Shown here piece by piece: positions 37,636 to 46,152 of a DNA stretch of 64,000 nt (position 1 is the stretch's first letter; each line of letters opens with the position of its first letter). The notes under the pieces are model-generated. The model did not search any database and was not told the origin of the DNA. It worked only from the letters and a program-made list of their open reading frames with translations. A program made the position numbers and the translations under genes. This stretch comes from UMGS1696 sp964623635 (lineage in GTDB: Bacteria > Bacillota > Clostridia > Oscillospirales > CAG-272): positions 1 through 64,000 of the forward strand of contig CAZUUA010000003.1 of assembly GCA_964623635.1 (NCBI GenBank), given 5' to 3'.

Positions 37636-38976
37636 ATGGCAGTAAAATGCAATGAGAAATATCTCGCCGGATTTGTATCCGACAGTGAGGTACAAAAGAT
37701 CTCTCACCTGACCAAAGCCGCATACAACGTTGTAAAGACACGCAGCGGTGCAGGAAACGATTTCTTGGGTTGGGTAGATCTTCCGGTCGATTACGATAAG
37801 GAGGAATTTGCCCGCATCCAGGCAGCCTCCGCTAAGATCCAGAAGATGTGCGATGTGTTCGTAGTCATCGGCATCGGCGGTTCATACCTGGGTGCCAGAG
37901 CAGCGATCGAGTTCGTAAAGTCTCCTCTGTACAACAACCTGAAAAAGGATACCCCTGACGTATATTTCGCCGGGAACAGCATCAGCGCATCTGCTCTGGC
38001 TGACATCCTCTCCATTTGCAAAGGCAGAGACGTGTGCATCAACGTGATCTCCAAGTCCGGTACCACCACCGAGCCTGCTGTCACCTTCCGTATTTTCCGG
38101 GAACTGCTGGAAAAGAAGTACGGTGAAGAAGGAGCCAGAGAGCGTATCTTCGTGACCACCGACAAGGCAAGAGGTAAGCTGAAGGAATTCTCCACCGAAA
38201 AGGGTTACGAGACCTTTGTTGTGCCGGATGACATCGGCGGTCGGTATTCCGTTTTGACCGCTGTGGGTCTGCTGCCCATCGCCGTAGCCGGTATCGATAT
38301 CACCAAGATGATGGAAGGTGCTGCCTGCGCCAGAGAAAATCTGAACAACGACGACACCGAAAACAATGACTGTCTGCGGTACGCTGCACTGCGGAACGTG
38401 CTGTACAACAAGGGTAAGTCCATGGAGATCTTAGTCGCCTATGAACCGGCTGTACAGATGTTCTGCGAATGGTGGAAGCAGCTGTACGGTGAAAGCGAAG
38501 GCAAGGACAACAAGGCGCTGTATCCTTCCTCTGTGATCTTCTCCACGGATCTGCACTCCCTGGGTCAGTACGTACAGGAAGGGCAGAGAACCATGTTTGA
38601 GACCGTGATCTCCTTTGCCAAGTCCAACGATTCCGTTGTGATCCCGGACGATCCCAACAACATCGACGGCCTGAACTTCCTGTCCGGCAAGGATCTGCAC
38701 GACGTCAACAAGATGGCCATGACCGGCACACTGTTTGCCCACAACGATGGCGGTGTTCCCAATATCGTTCTGGAAGTGGAAGACAGAAGCGCCTACTCCT
38801 TCGGCTATCTGGTATACTTCTTCGAGCTGGCCTGCGCTGTATCCGGCTATATGCTTGGCGTCAATCCCTTCGACCAGCCCGGTGTAGAGGCATACAAGAA
38901 GAATATGTATGCACTGCTGGGTAAGCCTGGTTTTGAAGACCAGAAGGCAGCTCTGGAAGCAAGAATGCATTCCTAA
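37636..38976 (+). CDS. pgi: Glucose-6-phosphate isomerase
   Basis: The 446-residue protein is the short bacterial form. It shows GIGGSYLGARAAIEF, FAGNSISASAL, SKSGTTTEPAVTFRIF and the C-terminal helix FFELACAVSGYMLGVNPFDQ. It interconverts glucose-6-phosphate and fructose-6-phosphate at the entry of glycolysis, where products of the Leloir genes downstream and the glycosidases would enter. It has its own promoter and structured leader. Confidence 0.96.
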   Translation: MAVKCNEKYLAGFVSDSEVQKISHLTKAAYNVVKTRSGAGNDFLGWVDLPVDYDKEEFARIQAASAKIQKMCDVFVVIGIGGSYLGARAAIEFVKSPLYNNLKKDTPDVYFAGNSISASALADILSICKGRDVCINVISKSGTTTEPAVTFRIFRELLEKKYGEEGARERIFVTTDKARGKLKEFSTEKGYETFVVPDDIGGRYSVLTAVGLLPIAVAGIDITKMMEGAACARENLNNDDTENNDCLRYAALRNVLYNKGKSMEILVAYEPAVQMFCEWWKQLYGESEGKDNKALYPSSVIFSTDLHSLGQYVQEGQRTMFETVISFAKSNDSVVIPDDPNNIDGLNFLSGKDLHDVNKMAMTGTLFAHNDGGVPNIVLEVEDRSAYSFGYLVYFFELACAVSGYMLGVNPFDQPGVEAYKKNMYALLGKPGFEDQKAALEARMHS

Positions 38977-39004
38977 AAATTCACTATATATTTTGGAGGT
39001 TATT

Positions 39005-39412
39005 ATGTTAAAATTGATCATCGGCAAAAAGGGTTCCGGCAAGACCAAGAATCTCATCAGCATGGTAAACGAAGCACTGGCCATGACCAAAGGCGACGTG
39101 GTTTGCATTGAAAAGGGTGACAAGCTGAAGTTTGACATCAAGTACCAGTGCAGATTGATCGATGCCAATGAATACTTCATCAGCGACGGACAGTCTCTGT
39201 TTGGTTTCATCGCCGGCATTCTGGCCAGCAATCACGATGTGACGGATCTGTTCATCGACTCTGCTCTGAAGATCTGCGGTGACGACGTGGAAAGCTTCGA
39301 TCTGTTCCTGAAAGAGCTGGAAAGCCTGCTGAAGGATCGCAATCTGAACTGCACCATTACATCCTCTCTGGCTGTAGAAGAAGCTACAGAAACAGTTAAG
39401 AAGTATCTCTGA
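39005..39412 (+). CDS. Small P-loop protein of unknown function
   Basis: The 135-residue protein begins at once with a Walker A motif, LIIGKKGSGKTKNL (residues 4-17). It has a Walker B-like DLFIDSALKI further on, and ends in a sensor-like TITSSLAVEEATETVKKYL. It resembles a minimal ATPase/kinase fold. It follows pgi by 28 bases behind TTGGAGG and shares its terminator, so it is expressed with pgi. I do not recognise a function. Confidence 0.8.
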   Translation: MLKLIIGKKGSGKTKNLISMVNEALAMTKGDVVCIEKGDKLKFDIKYQCRLIDANEYFISDGQSLFGFIAGILASNHDVTDLFIDSALKICGDDVESFDLFLKELESLLKDRNLNCTITSSLAVEEATETVKKYL

Positions 39413-39441
39413 GCCTTGTAGCGATATACCCCCAAAACCCG

Positions 39442-39492
39442 ACTGCGCCTTTCTGTATGTCTTTGTATGTACAGAAAAGCGCAGTTTGTTTT
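39442..39492 (+). terminator. Rho-independent terminator after the pgi/P-loop operon
   Basis: A 16-base arm at 39442-39457 pairs with 39470-39485 with one mismatch; TTGTTTTGTT follows. Confidence 0.8.
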
Positions 39493-39630
39493 GTTGGCAC
39501 CACAGACCTTCTTACCGCATATGCTGATAACGGAGTTTCCAAACTGCGTCGGCACCTCTGTCGATACAGGGGAGCTCTTATGCTACACATACGGGAATAT
39601 CCACATGGTTGTGGTATGGAGGTGAAAAGC

Positions 39631-40512
39631 GTGGAAAATCGAAACAACTGTTTGTCACAAAGCAGTCGGGATCGGGATATGGTATGCATCGATACCTATC
39701 GGGTCCTGGACTCCTGCCGTGACAAGGACTGTTTTGAAAATGTGCGAGTCTATCTGACTTGCCTGGGACAGGATGTGATCCAGCGTACCGGTGTGGTGCG
39801 TGCCAAAAGTTCCCATGTTCTGTGGTCTTATATCGACATCGATCCGGTGCCGTTCAATCGAGGCTTCTACCAGCTGGGTATCCGGATCTACGTGAAGTTG
39901 CTGTTCGAGGCCTGCATGGGTCCGGGCAATGTGCAGGAATTCGAAGGGGTCGCTGTGGTGGAGAAAAAGGTGATCCTGTTCGGCAGTGAGGGCAATGTCA
40001 GCGTATTCAAAAGCGAAACACAGAACGGCGGCTTCTGCGCCTGCGGTGTAGGCTGCAAACAGTCTCGTGGCAACAACCTGCCTGTGGCTGTACTGGAAAC
40101 AGTGGATCCCATCATTCTGGATGTCCGTGTGGTGGAACCCAGACAAAAATGCTGTACCTGCTGCTGCAGTCTGGATGAGATGCCGGAAAGTATCGCAGGA
40201 TGCTTTGGAGAGGATCTGGTGGATCCGGACGATGGCAACAAGCTGCTGGTCTCCCTGGGCTTTTACTCAGTGGTACGGATCGAGCGTCCGGCACAGTATT
40301 TGGTCAATGCGGTGGAATATTGTGTACCCGAAAAGGAATGCACGCTGCCGCCGCCGGAGGATCCCTGCAGTCTGTTCCGGAATATGGCTTTCCCGGTCAA
40401 CGAATTCTGTCCACCGTCGGTGCTGCCCGGATGTAAAAGCGGAAACGGTGGAAATGCCGGCTGTAACAACGATGGGGAAAGCGGCAATAAAAAGTGTTCC
40501 TGCAGCAATTGA
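39631..40512 (+). CDS. Cysteine-rich protein, unknown, possibly spore-coat related
   Basis: The protein of about 293 residues is rich in Cys, including CIDTYRVLDSCRDKDC near the start, CACGVGC, the cluster KCCTCCC and a Cys/Gly/Asn-rich tail ending KKCSCSN. The middle is beta-rich (ARSSHV-like, then YIDIDPVPFNRGFYQLGIRI). Such Cys-rich, Gly/Asn-tailed proteins are common in spore coats, and spoIIID lies 5 kb away, but the link is inference. The start is taken as GTG at 39631 with GGAGGTG before it; an ATG 15 bases upstream overlaps that site. Confidence 0.6.
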   Translation: MENRNNCLSQSSRDRDMVCIDTYRVLDSCRDKDCFENVRVYLTCLGQDVIQRTGVVRAKSSHVLWSYIDIDPVPFNRGFYQLGIRIYVKLLFEACMGPGNVQEFEGVAVVEKKVILFGSEGNVSVFKSETQNGGFCACGVGCKQSRGNNLPVAVLETVDPIILDVRVVEPRQKCCTCCCSLDEMPESIAGCFGEDLVDPDDGNKLLVSLGFYSVVRIERPAQYLVNAVEYCVPEKECTLPPPEDPCSLFRNMAFPVNEFCPPSVLPGCKSGNGGNAGCNNDGESGNKKCSCSN

Positions 40513-40547
40513 TCTGTGCCGGAAACATCGTTTATCCACGAAAAATG

Positions 40548-40575
40548 GCAGAGTCCAAACGGCTCTGCTGTTTTT
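40548..40575 (+). terminator. Terminator after the Cys-rich gene
   Basis: GCAGAG (40548-40553) pairs with CTCTGC (40563-40568), then TGTTTTTC. Confidence 0.7.
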
Positions 40576-40620
40576 CTGCCAAAAAGTGCAGCTTTTTTTT
40601 CAGAATTCTGCCGAACCTAC

Positions 40621-40649
40621 TTGAAATTGACAGGATTTTGGTATACAAT
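40621..40649 (+). promoter_or_regulatory. Promoter of the sugar nucleotidyltransferase gene
   Basis: TTGAAA (40621-40626) and TACAAT (40644-40649) have a 17-base spacer. An overlapping TTGACA at 40627 would pair with TATATA at 40649 with 16 bases. Confidence 0.65.
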
Positions 40650-40701
40650 ATATACGTGAAAGTTTGCGTGACACAAGTCACTGAAAAAGGAGTGCATTAA
40701 T

Positions 40702-41601
40702 ATGACGTTATTTATTTTGGCAGCAGGTATGGGTTCCCGTTATGGTGGACTGAAGCAGATCGACCCCTTTACCAAACACGGTGAATTCATCATCGATTTC
40801 TCGATCTACGACGCTGTACAGGCCGGCTTTGACCGTGTTGTATTCGTGATCAAGGAAGAGAACTACGAAGTGTTCCACGAAACCGTTGGCAAGCGCATCG
40901 AAGGCAAGGTCAAGGTGGAATATGTGTTCCAGAAGATGGATACGTTGGTGCCTGCCGACAAGATCCCGGCTGACCGTGTGAAGCCCTGGGGTACCACCCA
41001 TGCGCTGCTGTGTGGCAAGAAAGCACTGAACGAAGGCTTTATGGTCATCAACGCCGACGACTTCTATGGTCGTGATGCATTTGTACAGGCCGCTTCGTTC
41101 CTGCGGGAAAACGACAAGCCCGGCAACACCCACTACTGCATGGTAGGCTATCGTCTGGGCAACACCCTGACCGACAATGGCAGCGTAGCCAGAGGGATCT
41201 GCAACGTGGAAAACGGTATGCTGACCAAGATCGTAGAACGGACCAAGCTGTTCAAGGAAGACGGTGGCGCTTACTTTGAAGAGGACGGCGAAAAGGTACA
41301 CCTGCCCAACGAGACCATTGTATCTATGAACTGCTGGTGCTTCACCCCTGCATTCTTTGAAGGCGCACAGGCAGACTTTGATACCTTCATCAACGATGCC
41401 GCAAGGGAACCCATGAAGAGCGAATGCCTCCTGCCCAACACGGTATTCACCATGATGCAGAAGAATCTGTGTGACGTAGCTGTACTGCCTACCACCGCAA
41501 AGTGGTTCGGTGTTACCTATGCCGACGACAAGCCGGACGTGATCGCCAAGCTGAATGCTCTGATCGCAGAAGGTGTATATCCGGACGGTCTTTGGAAATA
41601 A
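40702..41601 (+). CDS. Sugar-phosphate nucleotidyltransferase-like protein
   Basis: The 299-residue protein starts with the nucleotidyltransferase signature ILAAGMGSRYGGLKQIDPF, then has VINADDFYGRDAF with the metal-binding Asp pair. This is the GT-A-like fold of enzymes joining NTP and sugar-1-phosphate. It is followed by galE and galM, each with separate control, which suggests a role in UDP-sugar supply. The exact substrate cannot be read from the sequence. AAAGGAG precedes the start. Confidence 0.8.
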   Translation: MTLFILAAGMGSRYGGLKQIDPFTKHGEFIIDFSIYDAVQAGFDRVVFVIKEENYEVFHETVGKRIEGKVKVEYVFQKMDTLVPADKIPADRVKPWGTTHALLCGKKALNEGFMVINADDFYGRDAFVQAASFLRENDKPGNTHYCMVGYRLGNTLTDNGSVARGICNVENGMLTKIVERTKLFKEDGGAYFEEDGEKVHLPNETIVSMNCWCFTPAFFEGAQADFDTFINDAAREPMKSECLLPNTVFTMMQKNLCDVAVLPTTAKWFGVTYADDKPDVIAKLNALIAEGVYPDGLWK

Positions 41602-41677
41602 GACTGCCTATATGTAAAGATATTTCAGCAAATGTGTGAATACTTTACCTAAGTTAATACTGATCAAGGTGGAAAGC

Positions 41678-41706
41678 TTGACAGAAAACCATACATATGG
41701 TATAAT
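41678..41706 (+). promoter_or_regulatory. Promoter of galE-galM
   Basis: TTGACA (41678-41683) and TATAAT (41701-41706) are perfect with a 17-base spacer. Confidence 0.85.
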
Positions 41707-41745
41707 GAAGACTCAAAACCTCATGCGTAAAGGAGTGTATCTCAT

Positions 41746-42762
41746 ATGTCTATTCTTGTAACAGGCGGTGCAGGGTACATTGGTTCCCATACCGTTATCG
41801 AACTGCAGAACGCCGGCTATGATGTGATCGTTTGCGACAACCTGTGCAACTCCAGCAGAAAATCTCTGGAACGGGTAGAGCAGATCACCGGTAAGAGCGT
41901 GAAGTTCTACCTGGCAGATATCCTGGACGCCGATGCCATGACCAAGATCTTCCAGGAAAACAAAATCGATTCCGTGATCCACTTTGCCGGTCTGAAGGCT
42001 GTGGGCGAATCCGTTGCCAAACCCTGGGAATACTACAACAACAACATCACCGGTACCCTGGTCCTGGTGGATGTCATGAAAAAGTTCGGCTGCAAGAACA
42101 TCATCTTCTCTTCCTCTGCCACCGTATATGGCGACCCTGCCTTTGTGCCGATCACCGAGGAATGCCCCAAGGGTCAGTGCACCAACCCCTACGGCTGGAC
42201 CAAGTCCATGCTGGAACAGATCCTGACTGATATCCAGAAGGCCGATCCGGAATGGAATGTGGTGCTGCTGCGGTACTTCAATCCCATCGGTGCCCATAAG
42301 AGCGGCCTGATCGGGGAAAACCCCAACGGTACGCCCAACAACCTGATGCCGTACGTGACCCAGGTAGCTGTGGGCAAGCGTCCGCACCTGAGCGTATTCG
42401 GCAACGACTACGATACCCACGACGGTACCGGTGTGCGTGACTACATCCATGTCGTGGACCTGGCAAAGGGTCACGTGGCTGCTGTGAAGAAGCTGGAAGA
42501 AAAGGCCGGCCTGAAGCTGTACAATCTGGGTACCGGCAAGGGCTACAGTGTGCTGGACATCGTGAAGAATTTCGAAGAAGCCACCGGCGTGAAGATTCCC
42601 TATGTGATCACCGCAAGACGGCCTGGCGATATCGCTACCTGCTACTCCAATGCAGATCTGGCTCTGAAGGAACTGGGCTGGAAGGCAGAAAACGGCATCA
42701 AGGAGATGTGCGAGGACTCCTGGAGATGGCAGAAGATGAATCCCAATGGGTTCGAAGACTGA
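41746..42762 (+). CDS. galE: UDP-glucose 4-epimerase
   Basis: The 338-residue protein has the extended short-chain dehydrogenase fold: NAD motif GGAGYIGSH (residues 7-15), SSSATVYG with the catalytic Ser, and the Tyr-x-x-x-Lys pair in NPYGWTKSMLEQ. It interconverts UDP-glucose and UDP-galactose. It leads galM by 22 bases under one promoter, forming a Leloir-pathway pair; galK and galT are not in the window. Confidence 0.96.
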   Translation: MSILVTGGAGYIGSHTVIELQNAGYDVIVCDNLCNSSRKSLERVEQITGKSVKFYLADILDADAMTKIFQENKIDSVIHFAGLKAVGESVAKPWEYYNNNITGTLVLVDVMKKFGCKNIIFSSSATVYGDPAFVPITEECPKGQCTNPYGWTKSMLEQILTDIQKADPEWNVVLLRYFNPIGAHKSGLIGENPNGTPNNLMPYVTQVAVGKRPHLSVFGNDYDTHDGTGVRDYIHVVDLAKGHVAAVKKLEEKAGLKLYNLGTGKGYSVLDIVKNFEEATGVKIPYVITARRPGDIATCYSNADLALKELGWKAENGIKEMCEDSWRWQKMNPNGFED

Positions 42763-42783
42763 GAAAGCCGGAGGAAAATAACA

Positions 42784-43845
42784 ATGGCAATCACAAAGAA
42801 AAGCTTTGGCAAGAAGCCCTGTGGCTGTCCCGTTGATGCATACGTGCTGGAAAACGGCAGCTGCCTGTCTGTACAGATCCTGAATCTGGGCGGTATCCTG
42901 ACCAATATGTGGGTCAAGAACGCCGCCGGCGAAGTAGCAGACGTGATCTGCGGCTTTGACAACGTTGACGGATATCTGACCTCCGGCGGCTATCAGGGTG
43001 CACTGATCGGCCGGGTAGGCAATCGTCTGGCCAACGGTAAGTTCATGCTGGAAGGGAAGGAATACACCCTGTTCTGCAACGATGGTCCTCACTCGCTCCA
43101 CGGTGGTAAGAATGGCTTCAATGCCAAGCTGTGGGATGTAGAACCCATGGACGACGCAAAGAATCCGGCTCTGGTGCTGACCTATGTGAGCAAGGACGGC
43201 GAAGAAGGCTACCCCGGTACACTGACTGTCAAGGTCACCTATACGCTGCTGGAAAAAGGCGCGCTGTCCATCCACTACGAAGCCACCACCGACAAGACCA
43301 CCATCATCAGCATGACCAACCACTCCTACTTCAATCTGGCCGGTTATGCAGATGGCGTGGTGGATGACCATATGCTGTGGCTGGACTGCGACCGGATCAA
43401 CTCCGTAGACAGCAACCTGTTACCCGATGGTACCTTCATCGATGTGACCGGCACGCCCTACGATTTCCGCACCGAAAAGAAGCTGGGCGAAGGTTTTACC
43501 GATCCGTATCCCATGATGCAGGAATTCGGCGGTTATGACAACAACTTCCTGTTCTGTGGCGAGAGCAAGGAAGTGGCACTGCGTGGTATCCTGCGTGATC
43601 CCAAATCCGGCAGAACCATGAAGATGTTCACCGACCAGCCTTGTGTACAGATCTACACCGCCAACATGATCAATACCGAAGACCCGGCGTTCAAGAATGG
43701 CGTGCAGCAGTATAAGCACTGTGGCGTTTGCATGGAGACCCAGGCTATGCCCAACAGCATCAATCTACCCGGCTTTGAAGGCAACATGATTCTGCAGGCC
43801 GGTGACAAGTACGACAAGACCACCATTTATCAGTTCGGCGAATAA
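42784..43845 (+). CDS. galM: Aldose 1-epimerase (galactose mutarotase)
   Basis: The 353-residue protein has the galactose mutarotase motifs: RVGNRLANGKF, NDGPHSLHGGKNGF with a catalytic-region His, MTNHSYFNLAGYADG with the acid His, and the late VCMETQAMPNS with the catalytic Glu. It interconverts the anomers of free galactose and glucose. GGAGG precedes the start, and a terminator follows. Confidence 0.95.
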   Translation: MAITKKSFGKKPCGCPVDAYVLENGSCLSVQILNLGGILTNMWVKNAAGEVADVICGFDNVDGYLTSGGYQGALIGRVGNRLANGKFMLEGKEYTLFCNDGPHSLHGGKNGFNAKLWDVEPMDDAKNPALVLTYVSKDGEEGYPGTLTVKVTYTLLEKGALSIHYEATTDKTTIISMTNHSYFNLAGYADGVVDDHMLWLDCDRINSVDSNLLPDGTFIDVTGTPYDFRTEKKLGEGFTDPYPMMQEFGGYDNNFLFCGESKEVALRGILRDPKSGRTMKMFTDQPCVQIYTANMINTEDPAFKNGVQQYKHCGVCMETQAMPNSINLPGFEGNMILQAGDKYDKTTIYQFGE

Positions 43846-43856
43846 ATTATGCTATA

Positions 43857-43891
43857 ACAAAAATCTCGTATCTTGGGGTACGGGATTTTTG
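43857..43891 (+). terminator. Terminator after galM
   Basis: AAAAATCTCGTA pairs with TACGGGATTTTT around TCTTGGGG, with the 3' arm supplying the T-run. The symmetric A- and T-runs make it potentially bidirectional. The next + gene starts 25 bases later. Confidence 0.8.
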
Positions 43892-43915
43892 TATCATCAG
43901 AGGAGGAACGGCTTT

Positions 43916-45478
43916 ATGTATAGCATTCCATATACAAATATCGAAGCACAAGACGATCTGCAAAACCGTGCAGAGCTGCTGTTTACCCGGTTGGAAGAGC
44001 CTATGTACCAGCCGGCGCATATCTTTACCGTAGAATCCGGTGGCTGGCCCGGTGACTGGGAAGGACGTACGATCCTTGCCCTGACCATGCTGACACAGAT
44101 CACCGGACGGGAACCGGCATACCTGGACGAGATCGTGGCAAAGCTGGAAGACAACGTAAACGAAAAAGGCTATCTGCGACAGATGCTGCCGGATGGAGAC
44201 GTAGACGAACAACAGCTGTCCGGTCATAGCTGGCTGCTGCGTGGTCTGTGCGAATACTATCTGCTCCACAAAGAAGACACATCACGCAGTCTGCCTGTCC
44301 TGCATCGGATCGAAGCCATTGTACAAAATCTGTTTTTGCCTGCGATTGGTCGTTACATAGAATATCCCATTCGACCGGAAGACCGGGTGACCGACGGTAA
44401 GGAATCCGGCCACATCGGCAAGAAGGTGGGACACTGGTACCTTTCTTCGGATACCGGCTGTGCCTACATACCGCTGGATGGACTGAGTCAGGCATATGTA
44501 CTGCTGGCACAGGAATCGGATGACACCGCATTGGTGGAACGGCTGCAAACGCTGCTCAGGGAAATGGTGACCGGATTTTATGCCATTCCGTTTCTGGAGA
44601 TCTCCGTACAGACCCATGCCACATTGACCGGCTGCCGTGGGATCCTGCGCCTATATGAACAGGATAAGGACCCCGAAAAGCTGGCATTCGTGGAGAAGAT
44701 CTTTGCTCTGTATCAGGCAGAAGGCATGACCGCCAACTATGCCAACTACAACTGGTTTGGCAGACCGGAATGGACAGAGCCTTGCGCCGTGATCGATTCC
44801 TTCATGGTAGCAGCGCAGCTATTCCAGCACACAGCCAAGCCGGAATATGCCGCATTGGCACAACGGATTTTGTATAATGGTCTGTATGCCGGAGAGCGAG
44901 CCAATGGTGGCTTCGGTACGGATACCTGTCTGGGCGCTGCAGAAAAGCCTGACAGTCATATATTGGCCTGTTCGTCCTATGAGGCCTATTGGTGCTGCAG
45001 TATGCGTGGTGGGGAAGGACTGGCCGCTGTGAGCCGCTACAGCCTGTTGGAGCAGGACGAGCACACTGCATGGATCCTGTATCCGGTCTCCGGCATCTAC
45101 ACTGTATGCGGCGTCAAGCTTCGTGTGGACACAAAATATCCGCTGGACGATACAGTCACGATCCATGTGTTGGAAAATCCGCAAAAGCAACCGCTTACGC
45201 TCCGAATGCAGGATATGCCGTATGTCACACCCCAATGCGTACATTCCTGGGATACGCAGACTATACCACAGGTCGGTGAAACACAGACATGGCATATGCA
45301 GTCGATCCTGCACACCGAAGCGCCTGTCGGCAATCATGCAATAGCCGGAAGCATCCTGTATTACGGCAATATGATCTTAGGCACAGGCAAGGATACATGG
45401 GACTTGAAACCGTTGATGCTGCGGTATCAGCAGACAGCAGAAGAGATCCAATCGCAAAAGTTCCGGATCATTTTCTAA
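43916..45478 (+). CDS. GH127-like glycosidase (beta-L-arabinofuranosidase-type fold)
   Basis: The 520-residue protein is mostly alpha-helical, as expected for an (alpha/alpha)6 barrel, with a beta-rich C-terminus. Two features fit the GH127 zinc-cysteine site, which in HypBA1 uses a Glu and a Cys two residues apart plus a Cys-Cys pair. Here Glu288 and Cys290 lie in WTEPCAVID, and Cys360-Cys361 in AYWCCSMRGG. The enzyme may release L-arabinofuranose or a related sugar from imported oligosaccharides. It has no signal peptide. AGGAGG precedes the start at 43916, and the stop lies in a tandem repeat. Confidence 0.7.
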   Translation: MYSIPYTNIEAQDDLQNRAELLFTRLEEPMYQPAHIFTVESGGWPGDWEGRTILALTMLTQITGREPAYLDEIVAKLEDNVNEKGYLRQMLPDGDVDEQQLSGHSWLLRGLCEYYLLHKEDTSRSLPVLHRIEAIVQNLFLPAIGRYIEYPIRPEDRVTDGKESGHIGKKVGHWYLSSDTGCAYIPLDGLSQAYVLLAQESDDTALVERLQTLLREMVTGFYAIPFLEISVQTHATLTGCRGILRLYEQDKDPEKLAFVEKIFALYQAEGMTANYANYNWFGRPEWTEPCAVIDSFMVAAQLFQHTAKPEYAALAQRILYNGLYAGERANGGFGTDTCLGAAEKPDSHILACSSYEAYWCCSMRGGEGLAAVSRYSLLEQDEHTAWILYPVSGIYTVCGVKLRVDTKYPLDDTVTIHVLENPQKQPLTLRMQDMPYVTPQCVHSWDTQTIPQVGETQTWHMQSILHTEAPVGNHAIAGSILYYGNMILGTGKDTWDLKPLMLRYQQTAEEIQSQKFRIIF

Positions 45479-45498
45479 ATCCAGATCATTTTCTAAAT
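45463..45498 (+). repeat. 18-bp tandem duplication carrying the GH127-like stop codon
   Basis: CCGGATCATTTTCTAAAT (45463-45480) is repeated directly as CCAGATCATTTTCTAAAT (45481-45498), with one difference. The stop codon lies in the first copy; the second copy carries a matching one. Confidence 0.85.
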
Positions 45499-45604
45499 TT
45501 TATTTTGTATAATTCCGTTTCAAAAAACAATCGATATAGAATCGGCATAAATCCGGATAGGGTTCATATACTCCTAATGGAAAACACCAAACATTGGGGG
45601 CATC

Positions 45605-45922
45605 ATGAATCCTATCCAAAAACGACTTCCGGAAGCCAGAGAACGCTGTGAGGAGCTGGCACTCTATTTGATCGAAAACCAATCTACGGTACGCAGTACA
45701 GCGCAGCGATTTGGGATCAGCAAGTCAACGGTCCATAAGGATGTCAGCGAGAAATTGCCACATATCAATCCGTCTCTGGCTGCCGAAGTCCATATGTTAT
45801 TCGAGAAAAACAAATCAGAACGGCATTTGCGTGGCGGCGAAGCTACCAAACAAAAATACAAGCGCGCTGCAGGTCTGGGACCCGTAGGTACCGATGCTAC
45901 GCCAAGAACGGAGACCCTCTGA
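45605..45922 (+). CDS. spoIIID: Stage III sporulation transcriptional regulator SpoIIID
   Basis: The 105-residue protein matches SpoIIID: a helix-turn-helix TVRSTAQRFGISKSTVHKDV (about residues 28-47), then LPHINPSLAAEV and the basic HLRGGEATKQKYK. SpoIIID acts in the mother cell as both activator and repressor of sigma-E and sigma-K genes. The tail of about 20 residues after KQKYK is longer than in Bacillus (roughly 93 residues) and looks unrelated. The start follows GGGGGC. Confidence 0.93.
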   Translation: MNPIQKRLPEARERCEELALYLIENQSTVRSTAQRFGISKSTVHKDVSEKLPHINPSLAAEVHMLFEKNKSERHLRGGEATKQKYKRAAGLGPVGTDATPRTETL

Positions 45923-45994
45923 AAACCGAAAGCGCATTTCCAAACGTAACGAAAATGAAACATACAGGTATCTTGTTTTTGTGGGCAATACCCA

Positions 45995-46023
45995 TTGACA
46001 GGGTGCCTTTTTTTCGGTACAAT
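45995..46023 (+). promoter_or_regulatory. Promoter of coaX-panT
   Basis: TTGACA (45995-46000) and TACAAT (46018-46023) have a 17-base spacer, predicting a start near 46030 and a leader of about 120 bases. Confidence 0.75.
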
Positions 46024-46029
46024 GATAAC

Positions 46030-46126
46030 AGGTCCGAATCCTGCGAATCCGTATCGGTTATTATACAAAATGCAAATTTTGTATAATTCAGGGAAGCGAA
46101 ATCGCAGGACAACAGCGATCTTTCGC
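46030..46126 (+). promoter_or_regulatory. Structured leader RNA of coaX-panT, candidate riboswitch
   Basis: A perfect 12-bp hairpin with GCAA tetraloop (46060-46071 with 46076-46087) is enclosed by TCCTGCGA (46039-46046) pairing with TCGCAGGA (46102-46109). GCGAAATCGC (46096-46105) can instead pair with 46115-46126 with one bulge, next to the ribosome site at 46141. The outer stem and this hairpin share bases and exclude each other, the usual layout of a translational switch. I do not recognise it as a known class. Confidence 0.5.
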
Positions 46127-46152
46127 ACAATGGGACATACGGAGGTGTACGC

